A stretch of DNA of 64,000 nucleotides. Origin: Burkholderiaceae bacterium (GTDB lineage Bacteria; Pseudomonadota; Gammaproteobacteria; Burkholderiales; Burkholderiaceae_E). This document shows, in pieces, positions 32,054 through 42,625 of the stretch; position 1 is the first letter of the stretch, and each line of letters opens with the position of its first letter. The notes below the pieces were generated by a model. It was not told the origin of the DNA and ran no database searches. It was given only the letters and a program-made list of their open reading frames with translations. The position numbers and the translations under genes are program-made. The stretch spans positions 107,756 through 171,755 of the forward strand of contig JAOSJU010000003.1 in the NCBI GenBank assembly GCA_027493945.1, in the 5' to 3' direction.

Positions 32054-32437
32054 ATGGAAATCCGCCCCATTCACACCGATGCCGACTACAAGGCTGCGCT
32101 TCGTGAGATATCAACATATTTCGACAATGAACCGGAACCCGGCACGCCGGATGGGGATCGCTTCGAGATCCTGCTGACGCTTGTCGAGGCATACGAGGCC
32201 AGGCATTTCCCGATCGACCTCCCCGATCCCGTCGAGGCCATCAAGTTCCGCATGGAACAGGCCGGACTGACGCCGAAAGACCCGGTGCCGGCCATCGGTC
32301 GCCTGAATCGAGTCTATGAAATCCTTGCCCGCAAGCGCCCTCTGACGCTCAACATGATCTGGCGTCTGCATGAGCGCTTCGGCATTCCTGCCGAAAGCCT
32401 GATCCGCCCGCCCGGGCTGTCAGCGTCGGATCGATGA
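32054..32437 (+). CDS. higA: HigA antitoxin, HTH transcription regulator
   Basis: 127 aa. N-terminal HigA part (IRPIHTDADYKAALREISTYF), central acidic segment, then an Xre-type helix-turn-helix (GRLNRVYEILARKRPLTLNMIWRLHERFGIPAESLI). It neutralises HigB and probably represses the higBA promoter. It ends only 7 bp before jetA, with no terminator between, so higBA and jetABCD look like one transcription unit. Confidence 0.9.
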   Translation: MEIRPIHTDADYKAALREISTYFDNEPEPGTPDGDRFEILLTLVEAYEARHFPIDLPDPVEAIKFRMEQAGLTPKDPVPAIGRLNRVYEILARKRPLTLNMIWRLHERFGIPAESLIRPPGLSASDR

Positions 32438-32444
32438 ATCTCGC

Positions 32445-33977
32445 ATGCAGATCGAAAGCGAATCCGCCGAACTGTTCCGGCACCTGAGCGCGGACAAGGC
32501 CGCGTTCTACCGCTGCATCCTCGACGTGTTCGCTGCTGCCAAGCGGCAATACCGGCTGCAGTTGCGCCCCGACGAAGTGCTCGCCGAGGCCCGCTGGCCC
32601 GACGGCGCGCCGCGCATCGAGGAAGTGAACGCCGCGCTCGTCCAGCTCGCCGAATGGGGCAACCTCGAGTCGCAGCACGATACGGCGCGCGTGGCAAGCC
32701 TCGCCGACTTCTACCGGGCGCGCTTCCTGTACCGGCTCTCGCACGGCGGCGAGGCGGTCGAGGCGGGGCTCGCCGTGTTCCTGCAGACCCTGCAGCGCCG
32801 CGCCGAACTGCAGACCGTGGCGCTCGAGGACATCGCCAGCCGGCTGCAGTCGCTGCACCTGCTGCTGAAGGACGACGCGACGGGCGACACGGTCGACGTG
32901 GCGAAAGTCCACGAGATCCTGCGCGACCTCGTTCGGGTCTTCGAGAGCCTGGCCGAAAACGCGCAGGCATTCATGGCCGGGGTGGCGCGCAGCATCGAAC
33001 TGCAGCAGGCCGAAGCGGGCGCCGTGCTCGACTACAAGCGCCGGCTGATCGACTACCTCGAGCGCTTCATGGGAGACCTCGTCCGTCGCTCCGACACCAT
33101 CGCGCGAAACCTGTTGGCGCTGGCCCCGCGCATCGACGCGCCGCTGCGGCGGGTCGCGCAGCGCGAAGCGCGCGACGCGGCGCCGGGCGACGGCCGCGAT
33201 CTGCACGACGAGCAGGTTCGCCGCCATCACGCATGGCGCGAGCGCTGGCAGGGGCTGTGCCGGTGGTTCCTGCCCGCCGGAAACGAACCGCCGCAGGCGG
33301 AACTGCTTCGCGCCCGCGCGCGTGCGGCGATTCCGCAGCTGCTCGCGGCGATCGCAACGCTGAACGAGCGGCGCAGCGGACGCAGCGACCGCTCGGCCGA
33401 CTTCCGCATCCTCGCCGAGTGGTTCGCCGAATGCGCCGACGACGACGCAGCGCACCGGCTCGCCCGCGCCGCCTTTGCGCTGAACCCGGCACGGCACTTC
33501 TCGCTCGGCGCGCCCGACGACGAAAGCCTGCCGGCAAGCGCGTCCTGGACGGAGGCGCCGCCGCTGCGGATCAACCCGCGCCTGCGCGAATACGGCGAGG
33601 CCGCGCCGCGCGGCCCGCTCGCGCGCGTGCGCGACCGCAGCACCGAACGCGCGCTGGTAGCGAACCAGTTCGCCGAGGAGTCGCGCCAGGTCGACGAAGC
33701 GCGCCGGCGCCTCGCCACCGGTCGCGCGCTGCGGCTCTCGCAGCTCGGCACGCTCGACGCGCACGCCTTCGCCCTTTTCCTGAGCCTGCTCGGCGAAGCG
33801 CTGGCCGAGCAATGCGGGCCGGACACGTCCGTGGAGCGTCTGACCGGCGATGGGCTGTTGCGCATCGCGCTCGAGCCGCTCGGGGCCGACAGCCACGCGC
33901 GCATCGAGACGCCGCTCGGCGTGTTCGCCGGGCGCGATCACCGGCTCACGATCACCCCGGCGGAGGATTTCGCATGA
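32445..33977 (+). CDS. jetA: Wadjet type II JetA (DUF2397/TIGR02677)
   Basis: 510 aa. Kleisin-like (MukF-like) subunit of the Wadjet anti-plasmid SMC complex. The opening LFRHLSADKAAFYRCILDVFAAAK and a winged-helix segment (AALVQLAEWGNL, residues 60-75) match DUF2397, followed by long helices (100-240) and C-terminal RATGRALRLSQLGTLD-like regions. It contacts JetB and the JetC heads. ATGA overlap with jetB. Frame intact. The family assignment is from recalled pattern and from the four-gene order. Confidence 0.85.
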   Translation: MQIESESAELFRHLSADKAAFYRCILDVFAAAKRQYRLQLRPDEVLAEARWPDGAPRIEEVNAALVQLAEWGNLESQHDTARVASLADFYRARFLYRLSHGGEAVEAGLAVFLQTLQRRAELQTVALEDIASRLQSLHLLLKDDATGDTVDVAKVHEILRDLVRVFESLAENAQAFMAGVARSIELQQAEAGAVLDYKRRLIDYLERFMGDLVRRSDTIARNLLALAPRIDAPLRRVAQREARDAAPGDGRDLHDEQVRRHHAWRERWQGLCRWFLPAGNEPPQAELLRARARAAIPQLLAAIATLNERRSGRSDRSADFRILAEWFAECADDDAAHRLARAAFALNPARHFSLGAPDDESLPASASWTEAPPLRINPRLREYGEAAPRGPLARVRDRSTERALVANQFAEESRQVDEARRRLATGRALRLSQLGTLDAHAFALFLSLLGEALAEQCGPDTSVERLTGDGLLRIALEPLGADSHARIETPLGVFAGRDHRLTITPAEDFA

Positions 33978-35293
33978 AGCAGCGCGAGAATATCGCTGCC
34001 AGCCGATACTCCGGCGCGCCGCCGGCGAGCCGGCGCAGGAGCGAGCCGGTCGCGAGCCAGCGCATCGGAGAACTTCAGGCGCGCCAGCAACGCGAGGAGC
34101 AGCGTATCGCGTTGCGCGCGCTGCTGATGCAGCCGCTGATGAGCCCGGAACATGCGGAGTTCCCGGCGGTGCGGCGGCACGCCGAGTCGCTGCGCGAATG
34201 GTTCGCGCGCGAGACCGGCTGGATGCTGCACGTGGCGCGCGACGGAGCGCGGCTGTACAAGCGGCCTGCCGACCTGGGCGACGCGACGCGCGGCCTGCCC
34301 GGCTACGACCGGCGCCGCTACCTCCTCTTCTGTCTCGCCTGCGCGGTGCTCGAGCGCGCCGACCCGCAGATCACGCTACACCTGCTCGGCGAACGCGTGA
34401 TGCAGTGGGCAGCCGAACCCGCTCTGGCCGCGCGCGGCTTCGAGTTCACGCTGAAGACCGCCGCGCAGCGGCGCGAGCTGGTCGTGGTCTGCCGCACGCT
34501 GCTCGCGCTCGGCGTGCTTCAGCGGGTGGCGGGCGACGAGGAAGGCTTCGTGAACGAGAGCGGGGGTGCACGCGCCGATGCGCTCTACGACGTGCAACGC
34601 CGCGCGTTGTCGGGCGTGCTCGCCACCGTGCGCGGTCCGTCGACCTGGGCGCCCGGCGAACGCCCGGCCGCGCTCGACGAACGCCTGCACGCGCTCGCCG
34701 CCGAGCACGTCACGGACAGCGACGAAGGCCGCCGCACCGCGCTGCGCCACCGGCTCGCGCGGCGCCTGCTCGACGACCCGGTCGTCTACACCGATTCGCT
34801 CGATGCCGACGCTCAGGCCTATTTCGTCAATCAGCGCGGCCTCATGGCGGCACGGCTGTGCGACGCCACCGGGCTTGCCGCCGAGCAGCGCGCCGAGGGC
34901 GTGGCGCTCACCGACGAGGCGGGCACGCTCAGCGACGTGGCGATGCCCGCCGAAGGCACCGAGGCGCATGCCACGCTGCTCGTCGCCGAGCACCTGGCGA
35001 ACCGCATGCGCGCGGGCGAGCGCGGCGCGCTCTCCGACGAAGCGATTGCCGCGTTCCTGCGCGAGGCCACCGATCGCTACGGTCGCTTCTGGCGCAAGAC
35101 GGCGCGCGAACCGGGTGCGGAGCGCGAACTCGCCCAGCTTGTGCTCGAGCGCCTGCGCAGGCTTCAACTGGTCGTGCGCGACAACGGCCGCGCACGCCCG
35201 CTGCCGGCGATCGCGCGCTTCGCGCTGGGCGAGGCCGAACTCGCGCAACGCGCCGCAGCCGACACCGCTGGCGGCACCGGCTCGCTGTTCTGA
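33974..35293 (+). CDS. jetB: Wadjet type II JetB (DUF2398/TIGR02678)
   Basis: 439 aa. MukE-like partner of the JetA kleisin. The family pattern is visible in RRHAESLREWFARETGWML, RRRYLLFCLACAVLERAD, and DDPVVYTDSLDADAQAYFVNQRG (about residues 263-285), followed by RAEGVALTDEAGTLSDVAMP. The N-terminal 30 residues are basic and probably disordered. It starts at the ATG overlapping the jetA stop; jetC begins 3 bp after its stop. Confidence 0.85.
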   Translation: MKQRENIAASRYSGAPPASRRRSEPVASQRIGELQARQQREEQRIALRALLMQPLMSPEHAEFPAVRRHAESLREWFARETGWMLHVARDGARLYKRPADLGDATRGLPGYDRRRYLLFCLACAVLERADPQITLHLLGERVMQWAAEPALAARGFEFTLKTAAQRRELVVVCRTLLALGVLQRVAGDEEGFVNESGGARADALYDVQRRALSGVLATVRGPSTWAPGERPAALDERLHALAAEHVTDSDEGRRTALRHRLARRLLDDPVVYTDSLDADAQAYFVNQRGLMAARLCDATGLAAEQRAEGVALTDEAGTLSDVAMPAEGTEAHATLLVAEHLANRMRAGERGALSDEAIAAFLREATDRYGRFWRKTAREPGAERELAQLVLERLRRLQLVVRDNGRARPLPAIARFALGEAELAQRAAADTAGGTGSLF

Positions 35294-35296
35294 CCG

Positions 35297-38200
35297 ATGC
35301 GCCCCGCCCTTCCCGAACCGCTGCGCGAGCGCTGGCAGCCATTGCGAATCGGCCTCGTCGAGCTCTTTCACTACGACAGCGAGGAATTCTGGTTTCACGA
35401 CGGCCACCTGCTGCTGCGCGGGAACAACGGAACCGGGAAGTCGAAGGTACTGTCGTTGACGCTGCCGTTCCTGTTCGACGCGCAGCTGCGCTCCTCGCGC
35501 ATCGAGCCCGACGGCGACAGCGGCAAGAAGATGTCGTGGAACCTTCTGCTCGACAGCTATCCGCGACGTACCGGGTACACCTGGATCGAGTTCGGGCGGC
35601 TCGCTGCCGACGGCCATCCCCGCTATCTCACGCTCGGCGCGGGGCTGTCGACGGTGGCCGGACGGGCGCAGGTCGAGAGCTGGTTCTTCGTGATCGACGA
35701 CGCGGCCGATCGGGTCGACGCCGCCAACGGCGCGATGCGCATCGGGCGCGACCTCTGGCTCGTCAACGACCAGCGCGTCGTGCTCGCGCGCGAGCGGCTG
35801 CGCGAAGCGATCGAGGGTCGCGGGCAGGTCTACGACAGCGCTGCCGCGTACCGGCGCGCGGTCGACGAGCGCCTGTTTCACCTCGGTGCGCGCCGCTACG
35901 ACGCGCTGATGGACACGCTGATCCAGTTGCGCCAGCCGCAGCTCTCGCGCAAGCCCGACGAGGCCGGCTTGTCGCACGCGCTCACCGAAGCGCTGCCGCC
36001 GATGCCGCAGGAACTGCTCACCGACGTGGCCGAAGCGCTCGACCGGCTCGAGGAAGACCGCCGGCAACTCGACGAGATCAGGGAGCTTGCGCAGGCGGTC
36101 GAGCGCTTCGATCGCCGTTATCGCGTTTATGCCGGGACGCTCAGCCGCCGGCAGGCGCGCGAATTGCGCCAGGCGCAGACCGACTTCGACAACGCGAGCC
36201 AGGAGCGCAATCGGGCGCATGCGAGCCTGCAGACCGCACAGGCTGCGCAGGCGCAGGCGCAGGCCGCGCACGACGACGCCGAACGCGCCCTCGCCGCGCA
36301 GCGCAGCCGCCAGAAACGCTGCAGTCCGATCCGACGATGCAGGATGCCAACCGGCTCGAGGGCGCGCAGCGCGACGCCGAACGCCGCCGCGCCGCCGTGG
36401 AGCACGAGCGCCGGGCCCGCGACGATGCGGGCGGGCGCCTGCAACGCGAGCGGGAGGCGACGGGCCATGCCGACCAGCGGGCGACGCGAGCCGAACGCGA
36501 GCTGCTCGGGCAACGCGGCGACTGCGCGCGCGAGGCGGACCTGGCGGGCGTCGGGGCCGATTTCGACGAGAACCTGCTGAACGTGCTTGCGCCCGGCGCG
36601 CTTGCCGATCTCGCTTCGCGCGGGTTCGACACCGCCGCCGAGGCGCTGCGCGCCAGTGCATCCGCGCGACGCGAGCAGATCTCGGTGCTGCAACGCCGTC
36701 ACGACGAGCTGCGCCAGGCAACCTCGGCGCTCACGCTGCGTCGTGAGGCACAACGCGAGCGCCTGGGCGAGCTCGAAGAGGCGCTCGGGCGCAGGGATGC
36801 GGTCGACGCCGCGGCCGAGCGCGCGGCGCAGGCGCTCGTCGACGACTGGAGTTCGCATTGCGCCCGACTGGTCGAGCTGCGCTTCGAGAGCGCCGAAGCG
36901 CTCGGACTGCTCGTCGAGTGGGTGCAGCGTCCGGTGGGCGACAACCCTGCGCGGCGCGCCCCGGCCGAAGCGCAGCAAAGTGCCGGCGAGCGTCATGCGG
37001 CGCGGCAGATCGAGCTCGGGGTGCAACGCGATGCGCTGCGCGCCGAACGCGATGCGCTCGAAGCCGAGCGCGAGCGCCTGAACGCAGGCACCGACAGCGT
37101 GCCGCCCGTACCTCACACACGCGACCGCGACGCGCGCAGCGCAGCCGTCGGCGCGCCGCTGTGGCAGCTGATCGACTTTCGCGAGCACGTCGATACAGGT
37201 GGGCGCGCCGGGCTCGAAGCGGCCCTCGAGGCATCCGGCCTGCTCGATGCGTGGGTCACTCCCGACGGCGCACGGCTTTCGGTCGAAGGCGCACCCGCGT
37301 GGCTCGACAGCCAGTGGGTGCGCCGCCCCCAGCCGCGGGGGCATCGCTCGCCGACTGGTTGTGCACGTCCGTTCCCGCCGATTCTCCGGTGCCGACCGAG
37401 ACGATCGATGCGTTGCTCGCCAGCGTTGCCTGTGGCGGTGCGGACCCCGAAGCCGCCGAAGCCTGGATGTCCCCCGACGGGCGCTTCCGCATCGGCACGC
37501 TGGCGGGAGCATGGGCCAAGCCCGAGCCGGCCTACATCGGCCACGCTGCCCGCGCCGCGGCGCGCAGCCGGCGCCTCGGGGAAATCGGCCTGCGGCTGCG
37601 CGAGATCGACGTCGCCCGGCACGAGAACGACGCCCGCTTCACGGAACTCGACGCGCAGCGCGAGCAGGCCCGCGACGAGTGGCGCAGCGCGCCAGCGGAG
37701 CAGCCATGGCGCGAGACGATGCTCGAAGCCGCTGCCTGCGCGCGCGAAGTGCAGGCGGCACGCGCGCGCCTGGACGGCGCCGAGTCCCAATGCCGCGAGG
37801 CCGAGCAGAAGCACGAGACCGCACGCGAGGCGCTCGATCGCGACGCGACAGACCTGCGCCTGCCCACCGAAGCCGAAGCGCTGCCCGCGATCGAGCAGGC
37901 CCTGCAGCGCTTCGTCGACGTGCAGTTCGCGCTCGTGCAGGCCGCCCACGCGTGGCGACACTCTCACGCCGATCTTCTCGCGCAGCACTCGCGAGAAGCC
38001 GACGCCCGCAGCCAGTGGCAACTGCGCGAGGAGTCGCTCGCCGCGGCGCGCATCGAAGCCGAAGAGGCGCAGGCGCGGTTCGACGTGCTGCGCGAAACGG
38101 TGGGCGCGCAGGTCGACAGCCTGCGACAGCAACTGGCCGAGGCGCGCGAGGCGGTTCGCGCCGCCGAGGCGGCGCTGCGAACGGCCATCGAAGTCCGGCA

Positions 38201-39455
38201 GGCCGCGGCCGAGGCGCGAGCGGGCGCGGGCGCGAGGGCCGAGATCGCCGATCACGCGCTCGACGAACGCTCGCAGCAGCGCGCGGCCGCCGTCGAACGG
38301 CTGAGGCACTTCGCGCAAAGCAGCCTGCTGCACTCGGCGGTGCCCGGCATCGAGGTGCCCGGTCCCGACAGCGCGTGGACCATCGACCCCGCGCTGACCC
38401 TCGCCCGGCGCGTCGAGCAGGCGCTCTCCGCCATCGTCGACGACGAAGCGAACTGGAGCCGCGTGCAGCGCGAGGTCACCGAAGACCTGCAGGAGTTGCA
38501 GCGCGCGTTGAGCGCCCTCGGCCACCAGGCACCTGCCGAAGCCACCGACTGGGGCTTCGTCGTGCGCATCGTCTATCACAATCGCGCCGAGCGTCCCGAC
38601 CGGCTGGCGGCGCAACTGGCCGACGACGTCGCGCAGCGCAGCGAACTGCTTTCAGCGAGCGAGCGCGCGGTGCTGGAAAATCACCTGCAGGCCGAGATCG
38701 CCTCCGAAGTGCAGCGCCTGTTGCGCTCGGCCGAGAAGCAGGTCGGGGCAATCAACCGCGAGCTGCACCGGCGGCCGACCTCCACCGGCGTGCGCTATCG
38801 GCTGCAATGGCAGCCGCTCGGCGAAGACGAAGGCGCGCCGGTGGGGCTCGAAGCCGCGCGGGCGAGGCTGATGAACACCAGCGCCGACCTGTGGTCGGCC
38901 GAGGATCGTCGCGTGGTCGGCCACATGCTGCAGCAGCGCATCGCCGCCGAGCGCGAACGCGCCGACGCCGAAACCGGGCGCAGCGAGCGCGGCGGCAGCC
39001 TCATCGAGCAGCTTGCGCGCGCGCTCGACTATCGCCGCTGGCACCGCTTTCGCGTGCAGCGGCTGCAGGACGGACAGTGGCGCAAGCTCTCCGGCCCGGC
39101 GTCGAGCGGCGAGCGCGCGCTCGGCCTGACGGTGCCGCTGTTCGCCGCGATCGCGAGCTTCTACAGCCAGGGCGCCAACCCGCACACGCCGCGCCTGATG
39201 CTGCTCGACGAAGCCTTCGCCGGCATCGACGACGCGGCGCGCGCGCACTGCATGGGGCTGATCCACGAGTTCGACCTCGACTTCGTCCTCACCAGCGAGC
39301 GCGAGTGGGGCTGCTACGCCGAGCTGCCCGGCGTGTCGATCTGCCAGCTGCAGCGGCGCGAGGGCATCGACGCAGTGTTCGTCTCGCGCTGGACCTGGGA
39401 CGGTCGCGCGCGGCGCCGCGAGGCCGATCCGGATCGGCGCTTCGCGCCCGCATGA
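35297..39455 (+). CDS. jetC: Wadjet type II JetC, SMC-like ATPase (TIGR02680), two frameshifts
   Basis: About 1386 aa when repaired. MukB-like motor thought to extrude DNA loops and identify small circular DNA. Walker A GNNGTGKS is at residues 42-49. Long coiled-coil arms rich in Arg, Glu and Ala follow, then a C-terminal head with the ABC signature region (SGPASSGERALGLTVPL) and Walker B LMLLDEAFAGID. The frame changes near 36315 and at C5/G5 runs near 37330-37345; both sides continue the coiled-coil pattern. Separate reading frames here should be merged. ATGA overlap with jetD. Confidence 0.88.
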
Positions 39456-40702
39456 GCGACGCGCCGGATCCGCGGCTGCAGGCGCTGCTGGGCGCCGACA
39501 CGCTGGCGTCGCTGCGACGGCGCCTGCGAGCGCGCTTCGCGCGGCTCGATCCGGACGAGACGCCCGCCACGCTGAACCTTGGCGGACTGAGCGCAAGCGA
39601 ATACGAAGCGCTCGCGCTGCTCACCGGTGCGCCGCCGCGCCCCGCGAAATCGATGCGCATCGACCTCGCGCGACTCGACGCAACGCTGCGCGAAGCCGGA
39701 GTGGCCGCGTCGCTGCGCGACGCACTCGAACACCTCGACGGCCCGATCGTGCATCGGGCGGCGGTGCGCGCCGCAGCGCAGGCGCGTTGGTCGTCCGTGA
39801 TGGAACGATGTCGACACGGTGCCCTTGGAGCCTTCCTGCGGGCACCGGCCGGACTCGGCCTGCTCAAGCGCCTCGCCCGGCAGGACGCCGATCGCGCGAT
39901 CCGTCTGGTCGAACGCACCGAGGCCGTGCTGCAACGCCTGCCGGCCAAAGGCCTGCCCCGTGCGCAGCTCGCCGCCGAGACACTGGGCGACGCGCACGCG
40001 CTCGACGCCGGGCAAGCGGTGGCCACGCTGGTGCTGGCCGCCTGGCGGCAAGCGGAGCCCGGCGCGATCCGGCGGGCGTCGGATCCGGACGACGAAGCGC
40101 CGGAAGAGCGCGCACGCGACGCCTGGGCGCGCGCGGGGGTCATGGTCAACGAGCTCGCCCGGCCCGCGCTGTTCCTCAACCTGCCGGTGCAGACCCCCGA
40201 GCACCGGCTCGCCGCCGACGGCGAACCCGGTTACCTGTCGCTACGCAGGCTGCTGCGTTCGCCACCCGCGTTCGAAGTGGCCGCTCGTGAAGTCTTCGTC
40301 TGCGAGAACCCGAATCTGGTCGCGATCGCGGCCGACCTGCTCGGCGCGCGCTGCGCTCCACTGGTCTGTACCGACGGCATGCCGGCGGCGGCGCAGCGCA
40401 CGCTGCTTGCGCAGCTCGCCGGCGCCGGGGCCGATCTGCGCTACCACGGCGATTTCGACTGGGCGGGGCTCACAATCGCGAACCGGATGATCCGCAGCTT
40501 CGGTGCGCGTCCCTGGCAGCTGCGATCCGGCGACTACGAGGCAGCAGCGAAAGGCGCGCCGCAGCGGCGTCGCGACCTCGATGACAGGCCAGCGGTGGCG
40601 GCAATCTGGGACGAAACGCTTGCCCCGGCGATGGCACGGCACGGCGTGAGCATCGCCGAAGAAGCCGTCGCGGCGTCGCTGCTCGACGATCTTTGCCGAT
40701 AA
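39452..40702 (+). CDS. jetD: Wadjet type II JetD, Toprim-like nuclease (DUF3323/DUF2399, TIGR02679)
   Basis: 416 aa. The nuclease that cuts plasmid DNA once the JetABC motor stalls. The C-terminal DUF2399 region has the Toprim acidic set: Glu285 in VFVCENPN, and Asp334/Asp336 in YHGDFDWAGLTIANRM. The N-terminal half is the DUF3323 DNA-binding part (LGGLSASEYEALALLTG). All catalytic acids are present and the frame is intact, so the nuclease should be active. It ends 34 bp from a converging PIN-toxin gene. Confidence 0.88.
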   Translation: MSDAPDPRLQALLGADTLASLRRRLRARFARLDPDETPATLNLGGLSASEYEALALLTGAPPRPAKSMRIDLARLDATLREAGVAASLRDALEHLDGPIVHRAAVRAAAQARWSSVMERCRHGALGAFLRAPAGLGLLKRLARQDADRAIRLVERTEAVLQRLPAKGLPRAQLAAETLGDAHALDAGQAVATLVLAAWRQAEPGAIRRASDPDDEAPEERARDAWARAGVMVNELARPALFLNLPVQTPEHRLAADGEPGYLSLRRLLRSPPAFEVAAREVFVCENPNLVAIAADLLGARCAPLVCTDGMPAAAQRTLLAQLAGAGADLRYHGDFDWAGLTIANRMIRSFGARPWQLRSGDYEAAAKGAPQRRRDLDDRPAVAAIWDETLAPAMARHGVSIAEEAVAASLLDDLCR

Positions 40703-40736
40703 TAGCGGCGCCGCTGCGGCAGCGACGACCGCTGCC

Positions 40737-41155
40737 CTACCCGCTCGTCTGTGCCGCCAGTTCGTCCGCCGTCGATATCCGTCCCGGGAACACGCCGCGC
40801 ATGGCAAGAAGATCGGCATCGCCAGTGATCAGCGCATCGGCCTTGCCGACCTGCGCCAGGACCAGGAATACTTGGTCCTTTTCATCACGACAGGCGGGCA
40901 GATCGGGCCGGGGCGTGGGCAGCGTGACGACTTCGGCGTACGGCAGAAAGTCTCCAAGCAGGTCTTTCTGTTCCTGCGCGGTCAGTTCGAACTTCGGATA
41001 GGCCAGCACACGCAGGAGTTCGCTGGCCGTCTCCCGGCAGACCAGCGGCGTGAGTCGGTGGTGCTGCCAGCATGTCGAATCCACGCCAGGCGCCCGGCAT
41101 TGAACAACAACGCCGACAGCACGACGTTGGTGTCGAGGACGACCCGGCGGCTCAC
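40737..41155 (-). CDS. PIN-domain toxin of a type II TA module, one frameshift
   Basis: About 139 aa when one base is restored near 41070. The start RRVVLDTNVVLSALLF holds the first PIN aspartate; the rest reads TPLVCRETASELLRVL (Glu), RDEKDQVFLVLAQVGKADALITGDADLL (Asp residues), of the COG1569-type PIN family. GTG start overlaps the upstream antitoxin stop (GTGA). Convergent with jetD. Confidence 0.82.
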
Positions 41156-41370
41156 CGACGCGCCCAGGCGACGGCGTCCTCGACGTCCCGCTCGGTGATC
41201 CCGAGTTGCTCCAGCTTTTCACGAACCGCCTGCGCCGCATGGACCCGCACCGGCGTCAGAACGATGCGGCCGCTCTCGACCGTCACGTCGAAATACTCGG
41301 TGGCGTCCACGCTGGAGACGGCTGTCTTCGGCAGCGTGATCTGATTCTTCGAAGTGAGCTTGGCAAGCAT
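41152..41370 (-). CDS. AbrB/MazE-family antitoxin
   Basis: 72 aa. LAKLTSKNQITLPKTAV is the SpoVT/AbrB DNA-binding hairpin; the C-terminal helix EKLEQLGITERDVEDAVAWARR is acidic and should bind the PIN toxin that follows. Upstream (41407-41421) a 7-bp direct repeat CTTACTT-C-CTTACTT in an AT-rich patch is a candidate operator. Confidence 0.86.
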   Translation of the reverse strand: MLAKLTSKNQITLPKTAVSSVDATEYFDVTVESGRIVLTPVRVHAAQAVREKLEQLGITERDVEDAVAWARR

Positions 41371-41433
41371 GACGAACTCCGCAACCTCGGGGACTAATCC
41401 GCTTATCTTACTTCCTTACTTGCCGTTTTTCAC

Positions 41434-41847
41434 TCACCCGCCGTGCCGCGCCCAGAATTCGCTCGGCGTGACGATCGGATAACGGTCTGCCGAGGCCAGC
41501 AGGTCTTTGTCGCCGGTGACCAGATACTGCGCCTGCGCCGCTTTCCAGGTCGCCAACACCGGCTGGTCGCCAGGATCGCGAAGGGCGGCTTCCCGCGTGG
41601 CTTCCGGATCGACCATGTCCGCCGGGAACATGAACGCATCGACGAGGTCGCGGATCTCCGACTCGCTCAACCGTAGCCTGGACAGGCGCGGCAAGACCCG
41701 CGCCATCTCGTCCAGGATGTAGCGCGACAGCACCACATCGAGGGCGCCTTGACGCCACGCACCGACGATGCGCCCCGGCACACTGCCCGGATAGGCCAGG
41801 CCCGACACCAGCACGTTGGTGTCGGGCACGATCCGCAGGCGCGCCAT
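41434..41847 (-). CDS. PIN-domain toxin (COG1569 type)
   Basis: 137 aa. LRIVPDTNVLVSGLAYPG (Asp), SRYILDEMARVLPRL (Glu), RDPGDQPVLATWKAAQAQYLVTGDKDLLA (Asp residues) make a full PIN active site. It shares one base with the antitoxin stop (TGATG). It resembles the toxin at 40737 in family and layout but is paired with a different antitoxin fold, so this is not a simple duplication of the module. Confidence 0.88.
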   Translation of the reverse strand: MARLRIVPDTNVLVSGLAYPGSVPGRIVGAWRQGALDVVLSRYILDEMARVLPRLSRLRLSESEIRDLVDAFMFPADMVDPEATREAALRDPGDQPVLATWKAAQAQYLVTGDKDLLASADRYPIVTPSEFWARHGG

Positions 41848-42119
41848 CAGCGCCCCTTGCGCTCCTCGGCGACCGCGGCGTCGATCTCGGTGATACCTTC
41901 CTCGGCAGGCACTTCGGCATAGGCCTCGGCGATGCGCGCACTGAGTGCATCGAATCGGTCGCGCATCCGGCGGATGCGCGCAAAGAGCTCGGCGTCCACC
42001 AGCGCAGCGACCGGTTTGCCATCCTTGTTGATGACGATGCTGTCATTTCGATACTGCACCAGGTTGAGCATCTCACCCGGGTTCTGGCGGAAGTTGACAG
42101 CGCTGACTTCGGTGATCAT
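41847..42119 (-). CDS. Phd/YefM-family antitoxin
   Basis: 90 aa. MITEVSAVNFRQNPGEMLNLVQ then DSIVINKDGKPVAALVD is the Phd/YefM DNA-binding fold; the C-terminus is acidic. It partners the PIN toxin it overlaps. An AT-rich patch with several TCGAT repeats (42128-42163), unusual in this GC-rich DNA, lies directly upstream and is a likely operator. Confidence 0.86.
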   Translation of the reverse strand: MITEVSAVNFRQNPGEMLNLVQYRNDSIVINKDGKPVAALVDAELFARIRRMRDRFDALSARIAEAYAEVPAEEGITEIDAAVAEERKGR

Positions 42120-42226
42120 GGCGCGTCTCGATCGATATGGTCGATACGATTATTATGATCGAAATGGCCAATGTTCGCCAGTACGCCGTGCCGAAATACT
42201 GGATCACGCTGAACCGTGCATCTGCG

Positions 42227-42625
42227 TCACCAGATCGTCCGCACGTGCGGATAGGCACGGGCCTTGTCGTCCGCCGTGACGAGCGGTGCGGCGAGTTTGC
42301 GAGCCGTGGCCACGATGATTCGATCGGCCGGGTCTTTGTGGAATTCGCCGGGCAGTTCCGTGCTCTTGACGGCAATCTCGTTGTCCACTGGCACGAAGCG
42401 GACCTCCGCAATCTGTCCCAGCACCGACAGCCACTCCGACACGTCCATCGAAAGCGCTACGCGGCCTTTGGCCACCAGCATCGCCAGTTCCCAGGCAGAA
42501 ATGGACGAGACCACGATCTGGCCGCCGATCGTCTCGGCCTCGATGGCCTGCAGTGCCGCTGTCGAGAGTTGCGCCTTGTCCCCGGACGCCCACCAGAGCA
42601 AGACGTGGGTATCCGGGACGATCAC
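42227..42625 (-). CDS. PIN-domain toxin, VapC type (Sll0205-like)
   Basis: 132 aa. MIVPDTHVLLWWASGDKAQL (Asp), SSISAWELAMLV (Glu), FHKDPADRIIVATARKLAAPLVTADDKA (Asp residues). This layout is the PIN subgroup usually paired with Phd-type antitoxins. ATGA overlap with the gene upstream. Confidence 0.9.
   Translation of the reverse strand: MIVPDTHVLLWWASGDKAQLSTAALQAIEAETIGGQIVVSSISAWELAMLVAKGRVALSMDVSEWLSVLGQIAEVRFVPVDNEIAVKSTELPGEFHKDPADRIIVATARKLAAPLVTADDKARAYPHVRTIW

Noticed and set aside
36310..37345. jetC as two or three separate genes
   Set aside because: Walker A lies in the first part and signature plus Walker B in the last, and the coiled coil continues across both shifts, so it is one gene with indels.
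32445..40702. Wadjet type I or III, or the MukBEF chromosome condensin
   Set aside because: JetA, JetB and JetD resemble DUF2397, DUF2398 and DUF3323/DUF2399, the type II set; MukBEF has no nuclease gene.
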